Source of the DNA: an uncultured Eubacteriales bacterium
Lineage (GTDB): Bacteria > Bacillota > Clostridia > Oscillospirales > Oscillospiraceae
Length of the DNA: 33,648 bases
Direction: 5' to 3'
Assembly (NCBI GenBank): GCA_900547405.1
Contig: URGL01000021.1
Coordinates: 1-33,648, forward strand
Under the pieces are notes generated by a model. It was not told where the DNA came from, did not search any database, and saw nothing but the letters and a program-made list of their open reading frames with translations. Shown here piece after piece: positions 14,299-22,796 of the stretch (positions within the stretch are counted from its first letter, which is position 1; each line of letters begins with the position of its first letter). The position numbers and the translations under genes are program-made.

Positions 14299-15630
14299 AT
14301 GGAATCTCGCATTGCTGCCCCCGGGCAGCGGGGAGAGAAGCTTTGCCTGCTGGTTTTGCTGGCGGGCGCGGTACTAAAGCTTTGTTATGCTATCCAGGTT
14401 CCCTACTCGGTTTCTCCCCACGATTTGGGCGGACCCTCGGATTGGGTCACCTATAGTGGCGGGCACCTGTCCTATATCCAGTATCTGTATCAGCTTCGGC
14501 AGCTGTGGCAGGGGGATAAAATGTGGGGGATGTTTTATCACCCGCCTTTGTTTCATATGCTGGGGGCTCTGGTATTTGGGCTGTTTTACAAAAGCGGCGG
14601 CTCGATCCAGGCTGTATTTGAATGGATTCAGATTTTCAACACTCTGGCTGCTTGCGCCATTGCCTTTGTGGGCTGGCGGATCTTGAAGCATTTGGAGGTA
14701 AAGGGCAGGAAGCTGGTAACGCTTACCGCTTTTCTTAGCTTTGGCCCAACCCTATACTGGCTGGGCACGGCCCTGACAAACGATTGCCTGATGACGCTTT
14801 TGCAGGCAATGACTATCGAACAGATCATCCTGTGGGCGAAAAAGCCCCAAATGGGTGTGATTATAAAGGCGGCGCTGCTGCTGGCCCTGGCAATGCTGAC
14901 CAAGACCTCCGCGGTCCTCATTGCTCCGGCGATTGGCTGCGTGTTTTTATATATATTTCTAAAAACAATTCGGGAAAAAGGAAAAATTTCCCCGCTGCTG
15001 TGGCAGTTTGCAGCGTTTTTGCTGATTTCCGTTCCTCTGGGCTGCAGCTATGTGCTGCGCAACTGGCATCTGTTCCAGATGCCGCTGAACTATGTGGCTC
15101 CCGGCTGGGGCGTGAATGACCCCCAGTATATCGGGGACTGCACTCTGTTCCGGCGGCTGGGGCTGCCCAGCCTAAAGCAGCTGTTTTCTGCCCGTATCCA
15201 TTGGGATGCCCCCAAAAAGTATTGCAATATCTGGTGGCAGACATTTTTGACGATGGCGCTGGATGAGGGAATCCTGGTCGAAAGGAACTTGGCCCAAAAG
15301 ACGGCGGCTGTGCTGCTGGTTTGGTCCTGCGCTGGGAGCACCCTTGTGCTTCTGGCGGGAACGGTGCGCACTTTTTTCAGCCGTAGGACGGATGCCGCCG
15401 TTAGGCTCCTTTTAGGAGTGGGCTATGGTGTGGTGTTTTTAAGCTATGTGGTGTTTGCCTTCCGGTATCCCCGTGTATGCACGATGAATACACGATATAT
15501 TTATATTACCATGATTTTCCTGGTGGCGGGATATGGCCTGCGGGAGGGGGAGATGCCCCGCGCTGTTCAGGCTTTGCTGTGGGGAAACAGCCTGCTGAGT
15601 ACGGCGCTGTATTTCCTTTGCGCGGTTTGA
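14299..15630 (+). CDS. GT-C fold membrane glycosyltransferase (PMT/ArnT-like)
   Basis: A 443-residue polytopic protein with about ten membrane helices. Typical of the polyprenol-phosphate-sugar-dependent GT-C class are the long first outer loop with acidic and aromatic residues (SPHDLGGPSDWVTY, then WGMFYHPPLFHMLGAL, the H-P-P-L motif), and RRLGLPSLKQLF in a later extracellular part. Such enzymes transfer a sugar from a lipid carrier to protein, lipid or glycan outside the cell; O-mannosyltransferases belong to this fold. AAAGAGAGGAAG precedes the ATG by seven bases. It follows the peptide gene by 99 bases containing two hairpins. The Thr-rich peptide is one attractive acceptor, a surface glycan another. 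No specific family is certain. Confidence 0.72.
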   Translation: MESRIAAPGQRGEKLCLLVLLAGAVLKLCYAIQVPYSVSPHDLGGPSDWVTYSGGHLSYIQYLYQLRQLWQGDKMWGMFYHPPLFHMLGALVFGLFYKSGGSIQAVFEWIQIFNTLAACAIAFVGWRILKHLEVKGRKLVTLTAFLSFGPTLYWLGTALTNDCLMTLLQAMTIEQIILWAKKPQMGVIIKAALLLALAMLTKTSAVLIAPAIGCVFLYIFLKTIREKGKISPLLWQFAAFLLISVPLGCSYVLRNWHLFQMPLNYVAPGWGVNDPQYIGDCTLFRRLGLPSLKQLFSARIHWDAPKKYCNIWWQTFLTMALDEGILVERNLAQKTAAVLLVWSCAGSTLVLLAGTVRTFFSRRTDAAVRLLLGVGYGVVFLSYVVFAFRYPRVCTMNTRYIYITMIFLVAGYGLREGEMPRAVQALLWGNSLLSTALYFLCAV

Positions 15631-15673
15631 GCCGAAACATTCGCACCTGCAATTTGAGAAAAGGATAACGCTT

Positions 15674-17251
15674 ATGAAAAAGGTTTTGATCATTGGTGCG
15701 GGTCCCGCGGGGCTGACGGCGGCCTATGAGCTTTTGACGCGGGGAAAAGAATATGAAGTTACTATTCTGGAGCAGAGCGACAGCATAGGCGGTATATCCA
15801 GGACAGTGGTGCATAACGGAAACCGTATGGATATCGGAGGCCACCGTTTTTTTTCTAAGGATCCCCAAGTTAACGCCTGGTGGGAAGAGAGAATGCCTCT
15901 GCAGGGCAAGCCTGCCCTGGATGACCGGATTTTAAACCGAGAGGTCGATACGGCCCCTGGAGGCCCGGACCCGGAAAGGGAAGATAGGGTCATGCTCTGC
16001 CGCCGACGGGTTTCCAGAATCCTTTTTGAGAATCATTTTTACGATTATCCCATTCGTTTTCGGCCTGAGACGCTGCGCAATATGGGGCTTATAACGACCC
16101 TGGAGGTAGGCGCAAGCTATCTTGCCGTCCAAATAAATAGGCTTCCGGAAGACAATTTGGAAAACTTTTATGTGAATCGATTCGGCAGAAAGTTATATAC
16201 CATGTTTTTTGAAAGCTATACGGAAAATCTTTGGGGCAGGCATCCGCGGGAAATTGATGCCTCCTGGGGCACGCAGCGGGTAAAAGGACTATCTATTGGG
16301 GTGGTACTTCGGGATATGTGGGGCAGTATGCTCCAAAAGAAAAACCGAAATGTGGAAACCTCCCTTATCGAGCAGTTCTTTTATCCCAAGCTGGGCCCGG
16401 GGCAGATGTGGGAAGCGGTTGCTGCAGAGATAGAAAAGCTTGGGGGCAGGGTCCTCCGGAATGCTGCGGTTGTGGGCTTCCACAAATCTGCAGGGAATCG
16501 GATAGAAGCGCTGACGTACCAAAAGGACGGAAAGAAAATTCGGGCCGAAGGAGACTATGTGATTTCTTCTATGCCCCTAAAGGACCTGGTGGCGGGGGTG
16601 GAGAATGTGCCTGCAGCTGTGCGGCAAATTGCGCAGGGTCTCCCGTATCGAGGGTATCTCACCATGGGTGTACTGGTTTCGAAGCTTTCGCTGACCAACC
16701 AGACAAAGCTGAAAACTGTAGGAAATATCGTACCGGACTGCTGGATCTACGTTCAGGATCGGCAGGTAAAAATGGGACGGTTCCAGATTTATAACAATTG
16801 GTCGCCTTATCTTGTGAAGGATTTGGAACATACCGTGTGGCTGGGCTTGGAATACTTTGCCGACGAAGGGGACGCACTCTGGAGATTATCGAACGAGGAC
16901 TTTCGTCAAATGGCGGTGAAGGAGATGGTGACGCTGGGGTTGATTTCTTCTGCACAGGTTGTATTGGACACACATATTGAGCGGGTGCCAAAGGCATATC
17001 CGGCCTATTTTGACACCTATAGCCGAATCGGGGAGCTGATTGACTACCTGAACGGGATTGAAAATTTGTATTGCATTGGAAGAAACGGACAGCATCGCTA
17101 TAACAATATGGACCATTCGATGATAACGGCCTTCCGAGCGGTGGACTGCATTCTGGCAGGTAGCACGGATAGGACCTCCGTATGGAATGTGAATACAGAA
17201 CAGTCTTATCAGGAGGAGAATTCCCCAAAATCAGAAGCTGTGAATCATTGA
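15674..17251 (+). CDS. NAD(P)/FAD-dependent oxidoreductase (UDP-galactopyranose-mutase/protoporphyrinogen-oxidase-like)
   Basis: A 525-residue flavoprotein. The N-terminal dinucleotide-binding motif KKVLIIGAGPAGLTAAYEL is followed by an acidic residue ending the second strand (VTILEQS) and GGISRTVVHNGNRMDIGGHR with FFSKDP, a signature of a flavin amine oxidase-like branch often found in polysaccharide loci. The C-terminal FAD-binding region is NLYCIGRNGQHRYNNMDHSM. Family members near glycosyltransferases may isomerise or oxidise sugars, but their reactions are mostly unproven. AAAAGGATAA precedes the ATG. It shares the unit with the GT-C gene, 43 bases upstream, and codon use is more A/T-rich than in the GDP-fucose genes. 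A hairpin follows at 17264. Confidence 0.78.
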   Translation: MKKVLIIGAGPAGLTAAYELLTRGKEYEVTILEQSDSIGGISRTVVHNGNRMDIGGHRFFSKDPQVNAWWEERMPLQGKPALDDRILNREVDTAPGGPDPEREDRVMLCRRRVSRILFENHFYDYPIRFRPETLRNMGLITTLEVGASYLAVQINRLPEDNLENFYVNRFGRKLYTMFFESYTENLWGRHPREIDASWGTQRVKGLSIGVVLRDMWGSMLQKKNRNVETSLIEQFFYPKLGPGQMWEAVAAEIEKLGGRVLRNAAVVGFHKSAGNRIEALTYQKDGKKIRAEGDYVISSMPLKDLVAGVENVPAAVRQIAQGLPYRGYLTMGVLVSKLSLTNQTKLKTVGNIVPDCWIYVQDRQVKMGRFQIYNNWSPYLVKDLEHTVWLGLEYFADEGDALWRLSNEDFRQMAVKEMVTLGLISSAQVVLDTHIERVPKAYPAYFDTYSRIGELIDYLNGIENLYCIGRNGQHRYNNMDHSMITAFRAVDCILAGSTDRTSVWNVNTEQSYQEENSPKSEAVNH

Positions 17252-17263
17252 ATACATGGCAGC

Positions 17264-17304
17264 AATCCCTCTTTTTCATTACACCGGTAAGAAAAAGGGG
17301 GATT
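17264..17304 (+). terminator. long hairpin at the end of the exporter/glycosylation block
   Basis: AATCCCTCTTTTTC (17264-17277) pairs over 14 bases, with one G-U pair, with GAAAAAGGGGGATT (17291-17304). The following bases TTAAAACC give only a weak U run, so termination efficiency is uncertain. It separates the oxidoreductase gene from the araC-type gene. Confidence 0.55.
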
Positions 17305-17316
17305 TAAAACCAAGTC

Positions 17317-17345
17317 TTGGCTTCTCCCGTGGAATATGGTATAAT
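17317..17345 (+). promoter_or_regulatory. sigma-A promoter of the AraC-family gene
   Basis: TTGGCT (17317-17322), 17-base spacer, perfect TATAAT (17340-17345), only 20 bases before the ATG, so the leader is very short. Confidence 0.65.
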
Positions 17346-17365
17346 GCGCCCAAAGGAGGTGCCTT

Positions 17366-18232
17366 ATGGACGAACTGTTTTTACACGACTCCCGGTCAAC
17401 ACCGGTGGTCTCCTCCCGGAGAATACTTTATACGCCTACCGCCTTCGCAAAGTCCGCCCTACTGTATTTGCAGGAGGTGGGCTCTCTAAAGGCGGAGAAG
17501 CCTCATACATCCTCCCGGACGCTGCTGTCCTCTTATTTGATGTTTTATGTTAAATCAGGCACCGGAGAGCTGGAGTATGACGGGAAGAGCTACCGCCTGG
17601 GCCCTGGGGACTGCGTGTTTTTGGACTGCCGCCAGCCTTATGCCCACAGCACCGGAGAGAATCTGTGGTCCCTGAGCTGGATCCATTTTTCCGGGGTGAC
17701 CATGCAGCCGGTGTATGAAAAGTACCGGGAGCGGGGAGGCCGGCCGGTGTTCCATCCGGCGGACCTGGCACCTTTTGAAAAGCTCCACGAAGAAATTTTT
17801 GACCTGGCCTCCTCCGATGATTACATCCGGGATATGCGCATGAACAGCTGTCTGAATGCGCTGCTGGTGCTTTTGATGCAGGAATCCTGGCACCCGGTGG
17901 AGCAGGCGGGGTGCAAGCGGCAGAATTTAATGCCCATCCGGGACTATCTGGACGGGCATTTTACGGAAAAAATCTCCCTGGATGCCCTGGCGGAGCAGTT
18001 TTTTATCAGCAAGTTTTACCTGACCCGGGTGTTTAAGGAGCAGTTCGGGGTCAGCATCAGCACCTATCTGCTTAATAAGCGCATTACCAAGGCCAAGCAG
18101 CTTTTGCGGTTCTCGGACCGGAAATTGGAGGACATCGGCTACCAGTGCGGCCTGGGCGCGCCCCACTATTTCAGCCGGGTTTTCAAGCAGGTGGAGGGTG
18201 TGACTCCTTCGGAATTCCGGGAGAAATGGTAG
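17366..18232 (+). CDS. AraC-family transcriptional regulator with cupin sensor domain
   Basis: A 288-residue regulator. The N-terminal half is a cupin-type ligand domain (KSGTGELEYDGKSYRLGPGD, then CVFLDCRQPYAHS and LSWIHFSG). The C-terminal 95 residues hold the two helix-turn-helix units: ISLDALAEQFFISKFYLTRV and LEDIGYQCGLGAPHYFSRVF, ending VTPSEFREKW. AraC proteins of this layout usually sense a sugar and activate carbohydrate genes. ATG 17366 has AAAGGAGG six bases upstream; an earlier frame start at 17317 lies in the promoter. It is expressed from its own promoter, directly before gmd and the rest of the GDP-fucose genes, which it may control; this is inference from position. Confidence 0.88.
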   Translation: MDELFLHDSRSTPVVSSRRILYTPTAFAKSALLYLQEVGSLKAEKPHTSSRTLLSSYLMFYVKSGTGELEYDGKSYRLGPGDCVFLDCRQPYAHSTGENLWSLSWIHFSGVTMQPVYEKYRERGGRPVFHPADLAPFEKLHEEIFDLASSDDYIRDMRMNSCLNALLVLLMQESWHPVEQAGCKRQNLMPIRDYLDGHFTEKISLDALAEQFFISKFYLTRVFKEQFGVSISTYLLNKRITKAKQLLRFSDRKLEDIGYQCGLGAPHYFSRVFKQVEGVTPSEFREKW

Positions 18233-18280
18233 GAGAGCAATATTGTGCAAGTACTGCCCCCGGGAGGGCAAGATTGGGGA

Positions 18281-18309
18281 TTCCTTTTTTCGCTGTCCTC
18301 GGATAAAAT
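18281..18309 (+). promoter_or_regulatory. weak candidate promoter for the GDP-fucose operon
   Basis: TAAAAT (18304-18309) lies 17 bases after a poor -35 (TTCCTT, 18281-18286), 45 bases before gmd. The weak -35 would be compatible with an activator such as the AraC protein encoded just upstream. Confidence 0.25.
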
Positions 18310-18354
18310 AGGGGATAGAAACCGAAAATATTCTCTGAAAGTTGAGGTTATATT

Positions 18355-19398
18355 ATGTCTAAAGTTGCACTCATTACCGGTATTACCGGTCAGGATGGAA
18401 GCTACCTTGCCGAATTCCTGCTGGAAAAGGGCTACGAGGTCCACGGCATTACCCGCCGGGCGTCTATTTCCAATACCGCAAGAATTGACCATCTGATGGG
18501 GAAGATCAAGCTCCACGATGGAGATCTGTCTGATTCTTCTTCCCTGATCCGCATCATTGGGCTGACTCAGCCCGATGAGATCTACAATCTGGCGGCCCAG
18601 AGCCATGTGCAGGTGTCCTTCGATGTGCCGGAGTACTCCGGCGATGTGGATGCCCTGGGGGTACTGCGGATCCTGGAGGCCTGCCGCATCCTGGGGCTGA
18701 CCAAAAAGACGAAGGTCTATCAGGCCTCTACCTCCGAGCTCTTCGGCAAGGTGGAGGAGGTGCCCCAGCGGGAGACCACGCCCTTCCATCCCTATTCTCC
18801 CTATGCTGTAGCCAAGCAGTACGGCTTCTGGATCGTGAAGGAGTACCGGGAGGCTTACGGAATGTTCGCCGTCAACGGCATCCTTTTCAACCATGAGTCT
18901 GAGCGCCGGGGGGAGAACTTCGTCACCCGGAAGATCACCCTGGCCGCCGGCCGCATCGCCGAGGGCCTGCAGGATCATCTGGAGCTGGGAAATATGGATT
19001 CCCTCCGGGACTGGGGCTATGCCAAGGACTATGTAGAGTGCATGTGGCTCATTATGCAGCAGGAGAAGCCGGAGGACTTTGTCATCGCCACCGGCGAGCA
19101 GCACACGGTCCGGGACTTTACCGAGAAGGCCTTCGCTGCCAATGGAATGACCATCCGCTGGGAGGGCACCGGCATTGACGAGAAGGGCTACGACGCCGAG
19201 ACCAACAAACTGCTGGTGTCTGTGAATCCCCAGTGGTTCCGGCCCACCGATGTGGATAACCTGTGGGGAGACCCCACCAAAGCCAAAACGGTTTTGGGCT
19301 GGAACCCCCAGAAGACCAGCTACGCGCAGCTGGTGGAGATCATGGCCAAGCACGACCGGGCCCTGGCAAAGCAGGAGAAAGCAATCAAAGAGGCGTAA
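18355..19398 (+). CDS. gmd: GDP-mannose 4,6-dehydratase
   Basis: Converts GDP-D-mannose to GDP-4-dehydro-6-deoxy-D-mannose, the committed step to GDP-L-fucose. The 347-residue length is normal. The NADP-binding GITGQDGSYLAEFLLEKGY (residues 9-27) and RRASISNTARIDHL are diagnostic of Gmd. The catalytic set is Thr126 and Glu128 in STSELFGKVEEVPQ and Tyr150-x3-Lys154 in SPYAVAKQYGFWI. NHESERRGENFVTRKIT is the GDP-binding region. GAGG stands eight bases before the ATG. It heads the set completed by fcl, manC, manA and a hexose-phosphate mutase. A 104-base hairpin-rich repeat separates it from fcl. Confidence 0.97.
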   Translation: MSKVALITGITGQDGSYLAEFLLEKGYEVHGITRRASISNTARIDHLMGKIKLHDGDLSDSSSLIRIIGLTQPDEIYNLAAQSHVQVSFDVPEYSGDVDALGVLRILEACRILGLTKKTKVYQASTSELFGKVEEVPQRETTPFHPYSPYAVAKQYGFWIVKEYREAYGMFAVNGILFNHESERRGENFVTRKITLAAGRIAEGLQDHLELGNMDSLRDWGYAKDYVECMWLIMQQEKPEDFVIATGEQHTVRDFTEKAFAANGMTIRWEGTGIDEKGYDAETNKLLVSVNPQWFRPTDVDNLWGDPTKAKTVLGWNPQKTSYAQLVEIMAKHDRALAKQEKAIKEA

Positions 19399-19404
19399 AA
19401 CCCG

Positions 19405-19508
19405 CTCCTGGGAGAGGGTGGCAGGGCGAAGCCCTGACGGGAGTGGGGCGATACAAAGTCTGCCCCCTCATCTGCCCGCCGCGGCGGGCACCTTCCCCCA
19501 GGGGAAGG
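19405..19508. repeat. MITE-like intergenic hairpin repeat, copy A
   Basis: The ends are imperfect inverted repeats (CCTGGGAGAGGGTGGC against the complement of GGCACCTTCCCCCAGG). Inside are small hairpins: AGGGC-GAA-GCCCT, GGGGC with GCCCC, and TGCCCGCC with GGCGGGCA. The architecture and end sequences match the element at 25085-25228 in this window. It encodes nothing and lies inside the gmd-fcl intergenic space. Such elements are, from memory, widespread between genes of gut Oscillospirales. Confidence 0.8.
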
Positions 19509-19533
19509 TTAAGATTGTAGAGGAGTTTATATT

Positions 19534-20478
19534 ATGATGGATAAAAACGCAAAAATCTATGTAGCCGGTCACCGGGGCATGGTGGGCTCCGCCATTGTGC
19601 GGGAACTGAACCGGCAGGGCTACCACAACATTGTTACCCGGACCCATAAGGAGCTGGACTTGACCCGGCAGGACGCTGTGGAGGCCTTTTTCGCTGCGGA
19701 GAAGCCGGAGTATGTGTTTCTGGCAGCGGCTAAGGTAGGCGGCATCGTAGCCAACCAGAACGCCCTGGCGGACTTTATGTACGACAATATGATTTTGGAA
19801 ATGAACGTCATCCATTCCGCTTGGAAAAACGGGTGCAAGAAGCTGGAGTTCCTGGGTTCCTCCTGCATCTATCCGCGCCTAGCCCCTCAGCCCATGAAGG
19901 AGAGCTGCCTCCTGACCAGTGAACTGGAAAAGACCAACGAAGCCTATGCCTTGGCGAAGATCTCCGGCCTCAAGTACTGTGAGTTCCTGAATAAGCAGTA
20001 CGGCACGGATTATATTTCCGTTATGCCCACCAACCTCTATGGGCCCAACGACAATTATCACCCCACCCACTCCCATGTATTGCCTGCCCTCATCCGCCGG
20101 TTCCATGAGGCCAAGGTGGAGGGAAAGACCGAGGTCACCTGCTGGGGCGATGGCAGTCCCCTGCGGGAGTTCCTGTATGTGGATGACCTGGCAAACCTCT
20201 GCGTTTTCCTGATGAACAACTACTCCGGCGATGAGACTGTGAACGCCGGTACCGGCAAGGAGCTGACCATCAAGGAGCTTACTGAGCTGGTCGCCAAGGT
20301 GGTGGGCTATCAGGGAGAAATCAAGTGGGACACCAGTAAGCCCAACGGCACCCCCAGAAAGCTGCTGGATGTATCCAAGGCTGCGGCCCTGGGCTGGACT
20401 TACAAGACGGAACTGGAGGACGGCATCCGGCTGGCCTACGAGGATTTCCTGAATAACCCCATGCGGGCAGAACGGTAA
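19534..20478 (+). CDS. fcl: GDP-L-fucose synthase
   Basis: An NADPH-dependent epimerase-reductase that turns GDP-4-dehydro-6-deoxymannose into GDP-L-fucose. 314 residues, normal length. The NADP motif is GHRGMVGSAIVREL (12-25). The active-site set corresponds to E. coli Fcl: Ser109 and Cys111 in LGSSCIYPRLAPQP, and Tyr138 with Lys142 in TNEAYALAKISGLKYCE; NLYGPNDNYHPTHSHVLPAL supplies the His. AGAGGAG precedes the ATG by about eight bases, directly after repeat copy A. Together with gmd it makes the pathway's last two steps. manC follows after ten bases. Confidence 0.96.
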   Translation: MMDKNAKIYVAGHRGMVGSAIVRELNRQGYHNIVTRTHKELDLTRQDAVEAFFAAEKPEYVFLAAAKVGGIVANQNALADFMYDNMILEMNVIHSAWKNGCKKLEFLGSSCIYPRLAPQPMKESCLLTSELEKTNEAYALAKISGLKYCEFLNKQYGTDYISVMPTNLYGPNDNYHPTHSHVLPALIRRFHEAKVEGKTEVTCWGDGSPLREFLYVDDLANLCVFLMNNYSGDETVNAGTGKELTIKELTELVAKVVGYQGEIKWDTSKPNGTPRKLLDVSKAAALGWTYKTELEDGIRLAYEDFLNNPMRAER

Positions 20479-20488
20479 GGAGACGGGT

Positions 20489-21820
20489 ATGAATCTGGTA
20501 TTGCTGTCCGGCGGCTCCGGTAAGCGGCTGTGGCCCCTGAGCAACGACATTCGGTCCAAGCAGTTTATCAAAATATTCCGGGACGAAGAGGGAGCCTACG
20601 AGTCCATGGTCCAGCGGGTTTTCCGCCAGATCAAAAAGGCGGATCCCCAGGCAAAGGTGACCATTGCCACATCCAAGGCCCAGGTGTCTTTGATCCACAA
20701 CCAGCTGGGGCAGGATGTGGGCATCTCCGTAGAGCCTTGCCGGAGGGACACCTTCCCGGCCATCGCCCTGGCCACTGCCTATCTGGTGGATGTGATGGGT
20801 GTGCCCAAGGATGAATCCGTGGTGGTGTGCCCTGTGGACCCCTATGTGGATGACGACTACTTTGAGGCGCTGAAGGGCCTTTGCGCCCAGGCGGACAAGG
20901 GAGAGGCCAATCTGGTGCTTATGGGCATCGAGCCAACCTATCCCAGCGAGAAATACGGCTACATCATCCCGAAAACCTCCGAGGCCGTCTCCCGGGTGGA
21001 TACCTTCAAGGAAAAGCCTACGGCGGCAGTGGCGGCTGAGTATATCTCCCGGGGAGCTCTGTGGAACGGCGGCGTTTTTGCCTATCAGCTCCGCTATGTG
21101 CTGGACCGGGCCCATGAGCTCATCGATTTTACAGACTATCAGGACCTGTTCCATAAGTACGAGACCTTGAAGAAGATCTCCTTCGACTATGCCGTGGTGG
21201 AGCATGAGCCCAATATCCAGGTCATGCGCTTCCAGGGCCGGTGGATGGACCTGGGCACCTGGAACACCCTGACGGAGGCGATGGAAGAAAGGGTCATCGG
21301 CAAGGGCGTGATGAATGAGGCCTGCGAAGGCGTGAACATCATCAACGAGACGGATGTGCCGGTGCTGGCCATGGGCCTTCACGATGTGGTGATCTCCGCC
21401 TCGCCCAACGGCATTCTGGTTTCTGATAAAGAGCAGTCCAGCTACATCAAGCCCTTTGTAGACGCCATGGACCAGCAGGTCATGTTTGCCGAGAAGAGCT
21501 GGGGCTCCTTCCGGGTGCTGGATGTGGAGCCGGAGAGCATGACCATCAAGGTCACCCTCAACGCCGGGCACAGCATGCATTACCACAGCCACGCCCACCG
21601 GGACGAGGTCTGGGTGGTGATCTCCGGCCAGGGAAAGACCGTTGTGGACGGCATGGAAAACCGGGTGGCCCCGGGGGACGTGATCACCATGGCCGCCGGA
21701 TGCCGCCATACGGTCATGGCCCTGACGGAGCTGAAGCTGATGGAGGTCCAGCTGGGCAAGGACATCAGCGTGGACGACAAGCAGAAATTTGTCTTGGAAC
21801 GGGATGCCTATGAAGGCTGA
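20489..21820 (+). CDS. manC: mannose-1-phosphate guanylyltransferase with C-terminal cupin domain
   Basis: Makes GDP-mannose from mannose-1-phosphate and GTP. The 443-residue protein has the nucleotidyltransferase signature LLSGGSGKRLWPLSN (5-19) with SKQF, PVDPYVDDDYF as the metal-binding region, FKEKPT in the sugar-binding loop, and WNGGVFAY and GRWMDLGTWNTL. The C-terminal 110 residues form a cupin (HYHSHAHRDEVWVVISGQGK), the type II phosphomannose isomerase fold. A dedicated class I isomerase is encoded next, so the cupin part may be partly redundant. AAGGAGACGGGT lies just before the ATG. It overlaps manA by 11 bases. Confidence 0.94.
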   Translation: MNLVLLSGGSGKRLWPLSNDIRSKQFIKIFRDEEGAYESMVQRVFRQIKKADPQAKVTIATSKAQVSLIHNQLGQDVGISVEPCRRDTFPAIALATAYLVDVMGVPKDESVVVCPVDPYVDDDYFEALKGLCAQADKGEANLVLMGIEPTYPSEKYGYIIPKTSEAVSRVDTFKEKPTAAVAAEYISRGALWNGGVFAYQLRYVLDRAHELIDFTDYQDLFHKYETLKKISFDYAVVEHEPNIQVMRFQGRWMDLGTWNTLTEAMEERVIGKGVMNEACEGVNIINETDVPVLAMGLHDVVISASPNGILVSDKEQSSYIKPFVDAMDQQVMFAEKSWGSFRVLDVEPESMTIKVTLNAGHSMHYHSHAHRDEVWVVISGQGKTVVDGMENRVAPGDVITMAAGCRHTVMALTELKLMEVQLGKDISVDDKQKFVLERDAYEG

Positions 21821-22790
21821 ACCCTTTCTTCTGACCCCTGCGGGCAAGGACTACCTCTGGGGTGGCAACCGACTGAAATGGGACTTCGCCAAGGACATCC
21901 CTCTGGATCCTTTGGCGGAGACCTGGGAGTGCTCTACCCATCCAGCCGGGGAGAGCACTGCCGCCAGCGGTCCCTTCCGGGGCCAGACCCTGACAAAAAT
22001 CCTGGAGGATCACCCGGAATACCTGGGCACCCACCCGGAAAAGGGCAGGGGTCTGCCTGTGCTGGTGAAGCTCATTGACGCGGATCGGGATCTATCCGTC
22101 CAGGTCCATCCTGATGACGGCTATGCGCTTCAAAAGGAAGGAGGCCAGCGGGGCAAGACCGAGATGTGGTATGTGCTGGATGCCGCCAAGGGGGCCAGCC
22201 TGGTCTATGGCCTGAGCAGGACCGCGGACCGGGAAACCATCCGTGCCGCCGCCCAAAACGGCAGCCTTATGAAGTATTTGCAGCGGGTGCCTGTCCGGCC
22301 GGACGATGTGTTCTATGTGGAGCCCGGCACCATCCACGCCTTGGGGGCTGGAATATTGGTTGCGGAAATTCAGCAGAGCAGCAACCTGACTTACCGTCTC
22401 TATGACTATGACCGGGTAGATAAAAACGGACAGAAGCGTCCGCTGCACCTGGAAAAAGCCCTGGATGTGGCGGATTTTCATGCCGCTCCGGAGCCCCGGC
22501 AGCCCCTGCGGGTGCTGCGCTATGGCCGGGGGGTGGCAAAAGAACTCCTGTGCCGGTGCAGATACTTTGAAGTATACCGGATGATCGTGAATACGGAGCG
22601 CCGCCAAAGGGTTACCTACCGGGCGGATGCGGAATCCTTCCGGGCCCTGCTCTGTGTTCGGGGCTGCGGCACGGTCCGGTTTGGGGAAAGCACGCTGGAC
22701 CTGTGCCGGGGGGACTGCCTGTTTGTCCCGGCGGACTCTCAGGAAATGACCCTCCACGGGCAGATGACATTTTTGGATATTCGGGGGTAA
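21810..22790 (+). CDS. manA: class I mannose-6-phosphate isomerase
   Basis: A zinc enzyme that interconverts fructose-6-phosphate and mannose-6-phosphate, the entry to GDP-mannose. About 326 residues. The zinc ligands are visible: Gln98 and His100 in LSVQVHPDD, Glu118 in KTEMWYVL, and His176 in EPGTIHALGAG. The start PFLLTPAGKDYLWGGNRL is typical of the short Firmicute ManA. ATG 21810 gives the canonical N-terminus and overlaps manC by 11 bases; ATG 21804 and a TTG at 21789 are in frame upstream but less likely. The phosphohexomutase gene begins six bases after its stop. Confidence 0.94.
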   Translation: MKAEPFLLTPAGKDYLWGGNRLKWDFAKDIPLDPLAETWECSTHPAGESTAASGPFRGQTLTKILEDHPEYLGTHPEKGRGLPVLVKLIDADRDLSVQVHPDDGYALQKEGGQRGKTEMWYVLDAAKGASLVYGLSRTADRETIRAAAQNGSLMKYLQRVPVRPDDVFYVEPGTIHALGAGILVAEIQQSSNLTYRLYDYDRVDKNGQKRPLHLEKALDVADFHAAPEPRQPLRVLRYGRGVAKELLCRCRYFEVYRMIVNTERRQRVTYRADAESFRALLCVRGCGTVRFGESTLDLCRGDCLFVPADSQEMTLHGQMTFLDIRG

Positions 22791-22796
22791 AACACC

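Noticed and set aside
18166..19353. A 395-codon minus-strand open frame over gmd
   Set aside because: Antisense to a complete gmd with all catalytic residues.
20321..21847. A 508-codon minus-strand open frame over manC
   Set aside because: Shadow of manC; no recognisable domain and biased composition.
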